Part shown: in pieces, positions 38,623 to 47,633 of the stretch | Layout of the letters: each line of letters opens with the position of its first letter | Numbering within the stretch: position 1 is the first letter of the stretch | Origin: CAZPUR01 sp964589815 | GTDB lineage: Bacteria; Patescibacteriota; Microgenomatia; UBA1400 | NCBI GenBank assembly: GCA_964589815.1 | Contig: CAZPUR010000006.1 | Location: 1 to 61,901, forward strand | Reading direction: 5' to 3' | Length of the DNA stretch: 61,901 bases | Translations under genes and position numbers: made by a program | The notes under the pieces: generated by a model | Databases searched by the model: none | What the model was told of the DNA's origin: nothing | The model's input: the letters and a program-made list of their open reading frames with translations, nothing else

Positions 38623-40307
38623 TATTCTTCGGCCACCCGTAAAATTTCTTCAATGGTGGTTGAACCTGAAGCGACTTTATTTAAACCATCCTCAATCATC
38701 AGTATCATCCCTTCTTTTAAACCTTGGTTGCGAATATCATCAGAAGAGGATTTAGTTAAAATCAACTGCCTAATCTTCTCGCTTATCAAGAGAACTTCAA
38801 AAATGCCGATTCTGCCCTTATAGCCGCCGCCGCCGCATTGCTCACAGCCTTTCCCTTTATAAAACTTTTGGCTTAAAAATTTTTCGCCAAATCTTTGTTT
38901 AAAGAAAAGCTGGCTTTGCTGGTCGGGTTTATATTCACCAATGCAGTTCTTGCAGATTCTTCTTACCAACCTTTGGGCAATGACCAAATTGACTGTCGAA
39001 GCCAGTAAAAAAGGCTCTACTCCCATATCAATAAAACGAGGCAGGGCGCCACAGGCATCATTAGTATGAAGAGTTGATAAAACCAGATGGCCGGTTAAGG
39101 CAGCATGGATAGAAATTTGAGCCGTTTCTTTATCTCTAATTTCTCCAACCATCATAATGTCCGGATCGTGCCGGAGCAAAGACCTTAAACCAGAAGCAAA
39201 AGTTAAACCGGTTTTAGGATTAACTTGGATCTGAGTAATCCGATGGATATCATATTCAATCGGATCTTCAATGGTGCAAATCTTCACCTCCGACTTATTT
39301 AACATATTTAAAATACTGTAAAGAGTACTGGTTTTGCCACTTCCGGTTGGACCAGTAACTAAAATCATGCCGTGAGGTCTAAGAATTTCCTGCTTGACTC
39401 GCTTTAGATTCTGTCCGGCCAGACCTAACTCTTCCAGGCTTAAGGGTCGGGCCGATTCAAATAAAATACGCATCACTGCATTTTCGCCATAAAAGCCAGG
39501 TAAAATTGAGGTTCTCAAAGCAACTGTCTCTGTTCCTAAAGAAAATTTGAAACGGCCGTCTTGAGGAATACGGTGTTCATCAATCTTTAAATTGGAAAGA
39601 ATCTTGATTCTGGCGATTAAAGCAGGCTGGATGGTCTTAGGTAAAGCAATAATATCCTGTAAAATACCATCAATTCTCAGTCTAACCAAAAGTTCATTCT
39701 CCATAATTTCTAAATGAACATCAGAGGCTTTTTCCGCCACCGCGTATTCTAAAATCGTGTTCAAAATTTCTACCACCGGCAGCTCTTCGGCCACTTCAAC
39801 TAATTCTTTTTTTTGGTCAACACTATCAGTTTTTTTAATATTTTCCGCAATAATTTTCTCAAATTCCTTTTTAATATTACGTTTATACTGAGATAGCGCT
39901 TTTTTTAAGTTAGGACTGGTAATATAATAAGGAATTACTTTCAAACCGGTCCGGCGTCCAATCACTTCCTGGGCTTCCAAATTTTTGGGGTCTTCCATGG
40001 CCACAGATAACAAATCTCCTTCTTTTTTAAAAGGAACTAGACGATAGTTCTTGGCCAAATTTTCCGGAATCAGGTCTAAAATCTCCAAAGGAATGACTTT
40101 ATTACCAATATCACAATAAGGAACTGCTAAATACTCGGCCGCTAGTTGGCCTAGAACATTTTCAGAAATCAGGCCCCGGAAGATCAGAACATCTTCAACC
40201 GGTTTATTGAGGTCTTGGGCCGCCTTGGCGGCCTCATCAAAATCTTTTTCAGAAATAAAACCAGATTTAAGAAGAATTTGACGTAGAGTCTCGGGCAGGA
40301 TGCTCAT
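38622..40307 (-). CDS. pilB: pilus assembly ATPase PilB (GspE family)
   Basis: 561 residues. An N-terminal MshEN-type domain (cyclic-di-GMP-binding in relatives; QLAAEYLAVPYCDI) is followed by the ATPase: Walker A GPTGSGKTSTLYS, Asp box, Walker B DPDIMMVGEIRDKETA and His box TGHLVLSTLHTNDA. A tetra-Cys zinc site (CKNC ... CEQC) is present. Powers pilus extension. No PilT retraction ATPase appears in the window, though it could lie elsewhere. Confidence 0.93.
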   Translation of the reverse strand: MSILPETLRQILLKSGFISEKDFDEAAKAAQDLNKPVEDVLIFRGLISENVLGQLAAEYLAVPYCDIGNKVIPLEILDLIPENLAKNYRLVPFKKEGDLLSVAMEDPKNLEAQEVIGRRTGLKVIPYYITSPNLKKALSQYKRNIKKEFEKIIAENIKKTDSVDQKKELVEVAEELPVVEILNTILEYAVAEKASDVHLEIMENELLVRLRIDGILQDIIALPKTIQPALIARIKILSNLKIDEHRIPQDGRFKFSLGTETVALRTSILPGFYGENAVMRILFESARPLSLEELGLAGQNLKRVKQEILRPHGMILVTGPTGSGKTSTLYSILNMLNKSEVKICTIEDPIEYDIHRITQIQVNPKTGLTFASGLRSLLRHDPDIMMVGEIRDKETAQISIHAALTGHLVLSTLHTNDACGALPRFIDMGVEPFLLASTVNLVIAQRLVRRICKNCIGEYKPDQQSQLFFKQRFGEKFLSQKFYKGKGCEQCGGGGYKGRIGIFEVLLISEKIRQLILTKSSSDDIRNQGLKEGMILMIEDGLNKVASGSTTIEEILRVAEE

Positions 40308-40317
40308 TGGTTAATAA

Positions 40318-40428
40318 TCAAATAATCAAATAATCAAATAATCAAATCAATAATTAAATAAGTAAATATTACAAATTAATTTGATTATTGAAATATTTGA
40401 AATTGATTTGATTATTGGTGGCATTTGA
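40318..40428. repeat. AT-rich tandem and inverted repeats between pilB and the response regulator
   Basis: AATCAAAT repeats about four times, then the reverse complement ATTTGATT recurs several times, making a long AT hairpin. No gene. It separates the pilus operon from the response regulator gene. Confidence 0.6.
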
Positions 40429-40794
40429 TTATTTTAAATAACTTTCTATTTTGGTCACTACTTGTTGAGGGGTGACTTCTGCTTTGGTAATAAAAGCCAC
40501 TGCTCCTAAAGCTTTGGCTTTAGCTACTTCTTCTTCTCTACTTAAATTAGAATAAACGATGACCGGAATTTTACTGGTTTTAGGATCTTTTTTTAAACTG
40601 GCTAAAACCTCTAGCCCAGAGACTTTGGGCATCATCAAGTCTAGTAAAATCGCTTGAGGGATTTCTTTTTTGGCCATCTCTAGGCCCGTTTCACCGTTTT
40701 CTGCTATAAAAACCTGATGGCCATCGGTTTTTAAACGAGTGGCATAGACTTTGGCAATCAAAGAATCGTCTTCGATAATCAAGACTTTACTCAT
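40429..40794 (-). CDS. single-domain response regulator
   Basis: 121 residues from ATG 40794 (an upstream ATG at 40830 adds 12 unlikely residues). Receiver only: acidic pair EDD (near 8), phospho-acceptor in AILLDLMMPKVSGL, Thr/Ser in VIVYSNLS, Lys in AFITKAE. With no output domain it probably acts by protein contact, as PilG/CheY-like proteins do. It lies upstream of the pilus operon and downstream of a kinase, so pilus control is plausible. Confidence 0.88.
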   Translation of the reverse strand: MSKVLIIEDDSLIAKVYATRLKTDGHQVFIAENGETGLEMAKKEIPQAILLDLMMPKVSGLEVLASLKKDPKTSKIPVIVYSNLSREEEVAKAKALGAVAFITKAEVTPQQVVTKIESYLK

Positions 40795-40917
40795 ATAGTC
40801 ATCATACCTTAAACCCAGAGGAATTATCAACTAGATGTATGGATCGTATACTTTTAGGAAAATAGGTGTAATTTTCTTAAAAAATTTAGATATTAAAAGA
40901 AGAAAAAGATAACGATT

Positions 40918-41227
40918 TTAGTCATCGCCCCAATTAAGGAACAAGCTGGCAAGCTCTTCTTGAGGTCCATCCAAAACTTCAGAATATACGTCCTCTTCCA
41001 TTTTAAGACTTCCTTTGCGAACAACTACTACTGAAGGTTCTCCGCTTCCATCCATAAATTTATTAAAAGAACTGGGTCTTACCTCTATAAACTCAAAACT
41101 CAGGTTGTTGTCCTGGAGGAAAGAGTGCGGTTAATCTTTCGCTAACGCTTGCAATACGTTCTGCCAAAGGAACGCCCTTCTGAAATGGAAGTCTACCAGC
41201 TTCATAACAAGAAAGTAATGTTTCCAT
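40918..41227 (-). pseudogene. small gene split by a frameshift, unknown family
   Basis: Frame A from ATG 41227 to TGA at 41093 gives 44 residues (METLLSCYEAGRLPFQKG...). Frame B, open to TAA at 40918, continues with FLQDNNLSFEFIEVRP and ...EELASLFLNWGDD. The two join naturally with a +1 shift around TTTCCTCCAGG, giving ~100 residues. Alternatively frame B is a separate gene from ATG 41055. Without relatives I cannot tell a pseudogene, an assembly error or a programmed shift apart. Confidence 0.5.
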
Positions 41228-41370
41228 ATTTTTTTCTCACTATTTTATATGTAACTCATACATAATTATACTTTATAGGATAATTATGTCAAATACTAGA
41301 AAAATATAAATAGAAAACATAAAGTAATTGTTAACCTCATTAAGTTTAATTTCTAGCTTGAATTAAACCA

Positions 41371-42711
41371 TTAAACGGCTAAAGGAAGAACAAAGTAAAA
41401 AGTACTGCCTTTACCATGAACTGACTTAAGCCAAATCTCGCCACCCATCCCCTCTAATAAATTGCGGCAGATATATAAACCTAAACCGGTGCCGCCCTTT
41501 TGTTTAGCGGCTTTGACTCGATCTACCCGCTCAAATTTTTTAAAAAGTTTAGGCTGGTCTTCGGCTAAAATGCCCCGGCCCGTATCTTCTACGGCCACTA
41601 AAACTAGGGAGTCTTGCATATGAGCGCTCACCCTAACTTCTCCTTTATCAGTAAACTTAATCGCATTACCGGTTAAATTAATTACAATCTCCCTCACTTT
41701 GTCTTCGTCTGCTTTAACTTTAATTTCAGGTGAGTAAAAACTCAGCTGGAGCTTTTTTTCATCAGCCTGGGGTTGTAAAGACTCTAAGGCTTGCTCTATC
41801 ACTTTACTTAAATCAAATTCAGTTAAATTAAACTTTAAACGCCCTGCCTCTATCCGAGAAATGTTTAGTAAATTATTAACCAGGCGGGTTAAACGCGTGG
41901 CTTCACTGTGAGCACCTGATAAAAACTCCTTGGTTTGGTCATTAATTTTACCGGCAAAGCCTTCCAGCACGGTTGACAAAGAACCGCTGATGGCCGTTAA
42001 AGGCGTGCGCAATTCATGTGAAGTTAAAGAAACAAATTCATCTTTTAAAGCCGAAACTTCCTTTAATCTTTTGTTCGTTTTTTTCAAACGGCGATACAAA
42101 GAAGCATTTTCCAAGGCTACAGCCACCGCGTCAGTAAAACCACCCAAAACTCCTTTTTCATAATCACTAACTTCTTTTTCACTTTTAGATAAGCTAAAAA
42201 TCATCGCTCCAAAACTTTTCCCTTTAATAATTAAAGGGAAAACCAAACTAGTCTTAATGCCCACTTGATGCTGTAACTGACGCCAAATATCTCTAGTTTT
42301 TTCCGGATAAAAAACATCAGACAAATCATGGGTGACATAAACCTTTTTGTTTTTAATGGCTTTCACGAGCAGATTCTCTTTAGTGTTTAAAGGGATCTTA
42401 ATATCATGAAATTTGATTTTAGCCCGACGTAAAATTTCCAAAGCCTCAGGTGTGGGCGAAAAAGATATTCGCCTTACAATCCCTGCTTTTTTATCCACCA
42501 CCGTTAAAACAGAAATCCGGTAGCCGATTTTTAAATAATTCAACTCTTCCAAGACCACATTAACCACGCTCTCGGTCAATTTTTCAAAATCCAAAGCGCT
42601 TAAAATCGCTTTATTAACCTTCCAAAGGCTGGTTAAAATCTTGCCGCTTCCCTGAGTTAAATCAAAGGGCCGGGCAGACTTGGTTTTGGGCCTAGTTTTT
42701 TTCTTGGTCAT
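41371..42711 (-). CDS. GAF-domain histidine kinase
   Basis: 446 residues, no membrane helices. A GAF-like domain (~30-205; VTHDLSDVFYPE, SLVFPLIIKGKSFGAMIFSL), a HisKA domain with SHELRTPL (phospho-His), N box EIVINLTGNAIKFTDKG, G1 VEDTGRGIL and G2 KGGTGLGLYICR. It is a cytoplasmic sensor kinase whose ligand is unknown. The response regulator at 40429 is the natural partner. GTGACA-17-TATAAT lies 8 nt before the ATG. Confidence 0.9.
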   Translation of the reverse strand: MTKKKTRPKTKSARPFDLTQGSGKILTSLWKVNKAILSALDFEKLTESVVNVVLEELNYLKIGYRISVLTVVDKKAGIVRRISFSPTPEALEILRRAKIKFHDIKIPLNTKENLLVKAIKNKKVYVTHDLSDVFYPEKTRDIWRQLQHQVGIKTSLVFPLIIKGKSFGAMIFSLSKSEKEVSDYEKGVLGGFTDAVAVALENASLYRRLKKTNKRLKEVSALKDEFVSLTSHELRTPLTAISGSLSTVLEGFAGKINDQTKEFLSGAHSEATRLTRLVNNLLNISRIEAGRLKFNLTEFDLSKVIEQALESLQPQADEKKLQLSFYSPEIKVKADEDKVREIVINLTGNAIKFTDKGEVRVSAHMQDSLVLVAVEDTGRGILAEDQPKLFKKFERVDRVKAAKQKGGTGLGLYICRNLLEGMGGEIWLKSVHGKGSTFYFVLPLAV

Positions 42712-42719
42712 ACTTTTTC

Positions 42720-42748
42720 ATTATAGCGACTAAGTCTTTATTTGTCAC
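42720..42748 (-). promoter_or_regulatory. promoter of the histidine kinase gene
   Basis: GTGACA (42748-42743), 17-nt spacer, TATAAT (42725-42720), then 8 nt to ATG 42711. Probably leaderless. Confidence 0.65.
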
Positions 42749-42765
42749 AGTTTTTTTATTAAGCT

Positions 42766-43821
42766 TTAACTTACTTTTAATCTCTCTCTTAAATTTTCCA
42801 TTTGGGCCAAATTAGTTATGGGCGGAGATTCATCTGGATAAAGATCTATTAATTCTTTATCCTTTTTCCACTCGATTACATAACCCTCTCTTCTTAAAAA
42901 ATCTTTAATCACTTCAGGAGCTACCGTGCCTCTTCTTCTGATATATATTTCTCCAGGCCCGCCTTTGACCAAGTCTATTAATGATTGGGAACCACCCCTG
43001 CCTCCCCACTCATCTCTAACAATCTGATCCATTAAGCTGTCTCTATAAATAACAATCATTTGACTGGCAGCTGGATCTAATCTTTCCAAATAATCATAAG
43101 CCTGATCACCAGTAACTACCGGAGGCATAACGTTATGAGTTAAAGATGAGGCCATAAATGGCCAGCACAGATTTTGGTGTATTTTCTTTGCCTTAGCTTC
43201 ATATTTTTCCACCAGTATTTTCATCGGCTCATAAGCGCCAGTGCACATAAAGGCCGCCGTTAAAAGCCCATCTTCTGTTTCTTTAGTAAAAGGAAATAAA
43301 TCTCTATACTCTTCTTTTATAGGTAAAACCATATGGGTTAAAACCCCAGAATAAAGTTTTTCCAAAAATTTAACTGCTTCTGTTTCATCTTTTAGATTTA
43401 ATTTTTTTGCCAACCAGGCTAAGTCAACTGTAGTTTGTAAAAAATCAAAAGAAGTTAATAAAATAGGCGGTTTATCTTGATGCTGTCTAACTTCTGGAAT
43501 CTCTATTTTAGTTTGAGCGTCAGCTTTTTTGCTTGCATGAACAATGACTGTATCTCTTTTAGCTGGAGCGGCTACAGCATCCATGGCGCCCGGAAAAGCA
43601 AATCCAGTTCCATAAACACTCTGACAGGAAAACCAAAGCCCACACCCATCTATAAGATAATCCACTAATCGATCAACCTGTTTGAGATCTGCCTCTCTGA
43701 TATCAACATTAACTATTCTTCTATCTTTTGTTAACGGTGTTTCAGTTGCCCACTCAAGAATTGCATCATAAGCAGGAACCAATTTCCTAGACCAAGCTGG
43801 TGCTTCAATGATTAAACCCAT
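42766..43821 (-). CDS. divergent YrdC/Sua5-like protein of unknown function
   Basis: 351 residues. I do not recognise a named family, but a YrdC-like skeleton can be followed: DYLIDGCGLWFSCQSVYGTGF (for the PTETVYGLG strand), AKRDTVIVHASKK (for the K-x-R substrate loop), VLTHMVLPIKEE (PGPLT region), PFMASSLTHNVMPPVVTGDQ (for PxxAPSANxSG) and GGSQSLIDLV with RRRGTVAPEVIKDFL (for STVVD and RPG). Key PTET and SAN residues are changed, so TC-AMP synthesis is doubtful. A hairpin with T-tract lies 10 nt before the ATG. Confidence 0.55.
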   Translation of the reverse strand: MGLIIEAPAWSRKLVPAYDAILEWATETPLTKDRRIVNVDIREADLKQVDRLVDYLIDGCGLWFSCQSVYGTGFAFPGAMDAVAAPAKRDTVIVHASKKADAQTKIEIPEVRQHQDKPPILLTSFDFLQTTVDLAWLAKKLNLKDETEAVKFLEKLYSGVLTHMVLPIKEEYRDLFPFTKETEDGLLTAAFMCTGAYEPMKILVEKYEAKAKKIHQNLCWPFMASSLTHNVMPPVVTGDQAYDYLERLDPAASQMIVIYRDSLMDQIVRDEWGGRGGSQSLIDLVKGGPGEIYIRRRGTVAPEVIKDFLRREGYVIEWKKDKELIDLYPDESPPITNLAQMENLRERLKVS

Positions 43822-43830
43822 AAATTTATT

Positions 43831-43854
43831 AAAAAATCGTCATCAAGACGATTT
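43831..43854 (-). terminator. hairpin with T-tract just before the YrdC-like gene
   Basis: AAATCGTC-TTGAT-GACGATTT (43854-43834) merging into a T-run, then 10 nt to ATG 43821. TATAAT lies only ~20 nt upstream of the hairpin. It may end GlcG-like transcripts or attenuate the gene that follows. Confidence 0.6.
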
Positions 43855-43931
43855 ATTATGTATTATATAGGACAATAGAGATATTTTATCCTATTTTTAA
43901 TAGAATTTAAATTTTTTGTCTAAAAAGTAAA

Positions 43932-44336
43932 TTAGGCAGCCAAAGCTTTGACAGCTGCCTGGGCGCATTGAGCATCTTGAGAGACGTCTGTAGAGCCACC
44001 AACACCCACACCACCAATTAATTTACCGTCCATTTTAACTGGCAGTCCTCCGGCAATAGGAGTTATTTTGCCGCCAAAAATAGCAGTCAGACCAAAATAG
44101 GGCTTGCCCTCTTTGACATATTCAGCCAAACCCTCAGTGGGCATACCTAATGAGGCCGAAGTATATGCTTTAGTATAGGCAAACCTGGGACTAATAGGAA
44201 TCGCCCCGTCCATCCGGCTGCTGGCTATAACTGAACCATGGCTGTCAACAATCACTGTGGAAACAGCAATATTCAACTCTTTGGCTTTTTTTTCACTTGC
44301 CTCTAAGGCCTGTTTAGCTTTACTAAGGGTTAACAT
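43932..44336 (-). CDS. GlcG/HbpS family protein (DUF336)
   Basis: 134 residues. STVIVDSHGSVIASSRMDGA, the YTKAYTSASLGMPT segment and GGLPVKMDGKLIGGVGVGGST are characteristic of the GlcG/HbpS fold. Members bind heme or corrinoid-related ligands or act as sensors; here no partner gene is apparent. AATTCCTCCT reads AGGAGGAATT before the start, a good ribosome site. Confidence 0.88.
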   Translation of the reverse strand: MLTLSKAKQALEASEKKAKELNIAVSTVIVDSHGSVIASSRMDGAIPISPRFAYTKAYTSASLGMPTEGLAEYVKEGKPYFGLTAIFGGKITPIAGGLPVKMDGKLIGGVGVGGSTDVSQDAQCAQAAVKALAA

Positions 44337-44415
44337 AATTCCTCCTTTAGTATTTTATTATTCAATAACAAAATACTTTAATTAAGGATAAAAATCAAGA
44401 GATTGATCTCCTTTA

Positions 44416-44452
44416 CCGAGGTTGCCAGATTATCCAACCTCGGGGGTTGGAT
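44416..44452. promoter_or_regulatory. two mutually exclusive hairpins after lon
   Basis: CCGAGGTTG (44416-44424) pairs with CAACCTCGG (44435-44443); alternatively ATCCAACC (44432-44439) pairs with GGTTGGAT (44445-44452). They share CAACC and cannot both form. They lie between the lon stop and the GlcG-like gene. No T-tract follows. Confidence 0.5.
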
Positions 44453-44456
44453 AGCC

Positions 44457-46841
44457 TTATAACCTTGGTTTAGAGTTGAGAGAGATGTGAAGAACGTCGT
44501 CAAGAGAGTCGACAAAGTGGAATTTGAAGTCTTTCTTAATCTTAGCCGGAACTTTAACTAGGTCTTTTTTATTTTCCTTGGGTAGAATAATTTCTTTAAG
44601 ACCAACCTGGTGAGCGGCAATGACTTTTTCTTTTAATCCGCCAATGGGTAAAACCCTGCCTCTTAAAGTAATTTCTCCGGTCATGCCTACTTCTCGCCTG
44701 ACTTTCCTTTTAGTTAAAGCCGAGGCTAAAGCGGTAGTAATGGCCACCCCGGCAGAAGGTCCGTCTTTAGGCACTGCTCCTTCGGGGACATGAACATGAA
44801 TATCTAACTTACGGGTAGCATCTTTTTTAATGCCCAAATGCTGCCAATGAGATTTAACATAAGATAAAGCCGCCTTACAAGATTCTTTCATCACACTCCC
44901 TAGTTGACCGGTTAAAATTAAATTGCCTTTGCCTGGCATTAAAGCCACTTCAATAAACAAAATCTCGCCGCCTGATTGAGTCCAAGCCAATCCAGTGACA
45001 ATCCCAACCCCATCCTCTTTTTCTAAAATAGTCTCGGAAAATGTGGGTGGCCCGAGGAAATCTTCGAGATCTTTCAGGCCTGCCTTAACTTTTTTCTTTT
45101 TAGCCTGGGCGATTTGAGTGGCAGTCTTACGCATGACTTTACTGATTTCCCTTTCTAAATTTCTGACGCCTGCTTCCCGGGTATAACGGCTAATAATTTT
45201 CTGCAAAACCGCATCAGAAATCTGTAGTTGCCTGGATTTTAAACCATTAGCTTTCAAAGTTTTAGCAATTAAAAATTTCTTGGCTATTTTTAATTTTTCG
45301 TCATAAGTGTAGCCGGAAAAGCGAATTACCTCTAACCGGTCTTTTAAGGCCGGCGGAATGGGGTCTAGAATATTAGCGGTGGTGATAAACATTACCTGGG
45401 ATAAGTCAAAAGCCACTTCTAGGTAGTGATCAGAAAAATCAGTATTCTGCTCCGGATCTAAAGCCTCGAGTAAAGCCGAGGAAGGGTCACCCCTGAAATC
45501 AGTGCCCACTTTATCAATTTCATCCAGCATAAAAACCGGATTCTTAGTCCCCGCATTTTTAATGCCTTGAACAATCCGACCAGGCAAAGAACCCACGTAG
45601 GTCCGGCGATGGCCGCGGATTTCCGCTTCATCACGAATACCGCCTAAACTAATTTTGACAAACTTACGACCTAGGGCCCGAGCAATTGATTTTCCCATCG
45701 ACGTTTTACCCACGCCAGGTGGACCAACAAAACATAAAATAGTAGGGCCTGAAGTTTCTTCTTTACCTTTTTTCTTAGATTTTTTATTTTTGACTTTTTT
45801 CAGTTTCATCACCGCTAAATATTCCAAGACTCTTTCTTTAACTTCGTCCAAGCCATAGTGATCTGCTTCCAAAATCTTTTGGGCATTATTGTAGGAAACA
45901 TTATTAGGAGTCTTTTTATCCCAAGGCATCTCGATCAACCAGTCTAAATAAGTACGAATATAGCCAGCTTCTGGATTATAGCTATGCATTTTGATCAAAC
46001 GGTCTAATTCTTTCATCGCTTTTTCTTCTACCTTAGCCGGCATTCTGGCTTGCTTGATTTTTTTCCTTAATTCTACACTTTCTTCATCTTCTTCCTCTTC
46101 TCCCAATTCCTTTTGGATAGTTTTAAGCCTTTCTCTTAAAACTGTTTCCCGCATATTTTTGTCAAATTTTTTCTGGGTTTTGACTTTGATAGAAGTTTCT
46201 ATTTCTAAAACCTTTAGTTCTTTGGCCAAAAGGCCATTAACTTCTTCCAATCTCATTTTTAGGTCAGGTGTTTCTAAAAGTTTTTGTTTTTGACTATCCT
46301 TGACATCTAAAATATTGGCCACCTGATCAACCAGTTCCGCCGGATCTATATCAGACATTAACTGCATAAAAATCAGAAAATCAATCGCTTTACCCAAATT
46401 AACTGCCTTCTTAAGTTGTTCTTTTAGATGCTTCACTAAAGCAGTCACCTCATCTGTCTCTTCAATAATCTCCGGAATTTCTGTGGTGGCGGCTAATAAA
46501 AATCTGGTTTTGTGATGCAGGCTTTCTATTCTGACTCGGGCTAAACCCTTAACCAAAGCGTTAATCTCGCCATTGGTTTTAAGAGTTCTCTGTAAGCTGC
46601 ATAAAGTTCCCACTCGATAAATATCAATTAACCGAGGCTTCAGCATCGAAGGATTTCTTTGAGTCACAAAACAGATTAAGCGGTTGGAGTTTAAAGCGGC
46701 ATTAATCGCGGCCGTTGATTTGGTGCGGCCAAAAGTTAAAACCGCCTCCGTATGAGGAAAAACTACTCCGCTTCTTAGAGGAACCAGAGGAACAATTTTT
46801 TGATCTCTTGACTTAAATGAATTCCTTAATAAAATCGGCAT
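44457..46841 (-). CDS. lon: ATP-dependent protease Lon (LonA)
   Basis: 794 residues. N-terminal LON substrate domain, long coiled coil, AAA+ module (Walker A GPPGVGKTSMGKSI, Walker B PVFMLDEIDKVG) and C-terminal protease with Ser in KDGPSAGVAI and Lys in GGLKEKVIAA. Soluble LonA, no membrane helix. The promoter overlaps a CIRCE-like element, implying HrcA heat-shock control, and the start codon follows the -10 box by 6 nt. Confidence 0.96.
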   Translation of the reverse strand: MPILLRNSFKSRDQKIVPLVPLRSGVVFPHTEAVLTFGRTKSTAAINAALNSNRLICFVTQRNPSMLKPRLIDIYRVGTLCSLQRTLKTNGEINALVKGLARVRIESLHHKTRFLLAATTEIPEIIEETDEVTALVKHLKEQLKKAVNLGKAIDFLIFMQLMSDIDPAELVDQVANILDVKDSQKQKLLETPDLKMRLEEVNGLLAKELKVLEIETSIKVKTQKKFDKNMRETVLRERLKTIQKELGEEEEDEESVELRKKIKQARMPAKVEEKAMKELDRLIKMHSYNPEAGYIRTYLDWLIEMPWDKKTPNNVSYNNAQKILEADHYGLDEVKERVLEYLAVMKLKKVKNKKSKKKGKEETSGPTILCFVGPPGVGKTSMGKSIARALGRKFVKISLGGIRDEAEIRGHRRTYVGSLPGRIVQGIKNAGTKNPVFMLDEIDKVGTDFRGDPSSALLEALDPEQNTDFSDHYLEVAFDLSQVMFITTANILDPIPPALKDRLEVIRFSGYTYDEKLKIAKKFLIAKTLKANGLKSRQLQISDAVLQKIISRYTREAGVRNLEREISKVMRKTATQIAQAKKKKVKAGLKDLEDFLGPPTFSETILEKEDGVGIVTGLAWTQSGGEILFIEVALMPGKGNLILTGQLGSVMKESCKAALSYVKSHWQHLGIKKDATRKLDIHVHVPEGAVPKDGPSAGVAITTALASALTKRKVRREVGMTGEITLRGRVLPIGGLKEKVIAAHQVGLKEIILPKENKKDLVKVPAKIKKDFKFHFVDSLDDVLHISLNSKPRL

Positions 46842-46842
46842 A

Positions 46843-46869
46843 TTAGCAGTCTAACACACAAAGTGCTAA
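46843..46869 (-). promoter_or_regulatory. CIRCE-like operator at the lon promoter
   Basis: TTAGCAGTC-N9-AAGTGCTAA on the plus strand, matching the CIRCE consensus TTAGCACTC-N9-GAGTGCTAA at 16 of 18 positions with correct spacing. It overlaps the -10 box and spacer of the lon promoter. Confidence 0.8.
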
Positions 46870-46876
46870 AAGTCAA
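46848..46876 (-). promoter_or_regulatory. lon promoter
   Basis: TTGACT (46876-46871), 17-nt spacer, TAGACT (46853-46848), then 6 nt to ATG 46841. Leaderless geometry. Confidence 0.72.
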
Positions 46877-46890
46877 CGCCGGCCGGCGGA
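46877..46890. repeat. GC-rich palindrome upstream of lon
   Basis: CGCCGGCCGGCG, in the context CGCCGGCCGGCGGA; possibly a truncated relative of the TCCGCC...GGCGGA family. Confidence 0.45.
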
Positions 46891-46900
46891 TCAGAATAAA

Positions 46901-47614
46901 TCAGTCCCACGGGGCTTCACCATGAATTATTACTTTGGTTCCCGGAGAAGCTTTAGTGGGATAAACAATCCATTTATCTAAGGGTAGTTCTGGATTAGTC
47001 CAGAAAAAGAGCCATTCAGCATCAGGAGTATACATGTTAACACAACCATGGCTCATCGGATGACCGAAATTGTTGTGCCAGTAACAACCGTGGAGACCGT
47101 AGCCCTGGTGAAAATATTGAGTATAAGGCACATTGGGTAAATAATAATAGGTATTTAGAGCCGGCGAGCCGCCGTGCATTAAAGTGTATTTAAGTTTAGA
47201 CCAAATCCTGAATTCGCCGGTCGGCGTTCTGCCCCATTTTCCAGATGAGATTAAGAACTCATTAACTTTTTTATCATCCTCCCAAGCATAAAGTTTTTGT
47301 TCAGCCAGATTGATTTCAATCCATCTTTTATTTACTTCTTCATCAGTGGCCGCTAAAACCCTGGCATCAGCTAAAAAATCTCGAGCTTCAGGTAAAGGAT
47401 GATTTAAGGCACTAATTTGTTTATTGTTAAAAAAGGCAATGCCTTCGCCGGACTTAAACTGGCCATCAGTAATATTAGCTTTAAGCGGTTCTTTGAAAAC
47501 TAAATGAAGAGGAAAAATTAAAAAATTGATAGTAATGACGATGGCTCCGATTAGGGTTGACAAAGGTAAGAAAATGGTAAAGATATTAAGAGCAGAAAGT
47601 TTTAATTTGGGCAT
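46901..47614 (-). CDS. L,D-transpeptidase (YkuD), copy 1
   Basis: About 237 residues. N-terminal membrane segment (LSTLIGAIVITINFLIFPL), then the YkuD domain: WIEINLAEQKLYAWED, GKWGRTPTGEFRI and the catalytic HNNFGHPMSHGCVNM (His...Ser-His-Gly-Cys). It makes 3-3 crosslinks in peptidoglycan or attaches wall proteins. TAAAAT lies 7 nt before ATG 47614. A paralogue is at 50140-50763 with the same HNNFGHPMSHGCVNM motif. Confidence 0.92.
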   Translation of the reverse strand: MPKLKLSALNIFTIFLPLSTLIGAIVITINFLIFPLHLVFKEPLKANITDGQFKSGEGIAFFNNKQISALNHPLPEARDFLADARVLAATDEEVNKRWIEINLAEQKLYAWEDDKKVNEFLISSGKWGRTPTGEFRIWSKLKYTLMHGGSPALNTYYYLPNVPYTQYFHQGYGLHGCYWHNNFGHPMSHGCVNMYTPDAEWLFFWTNPELPLDKWIVYPTKASPGTKVIIHGEAPWD

Positions 47615-47633
47615 CAAAAATATTTTAACACGA

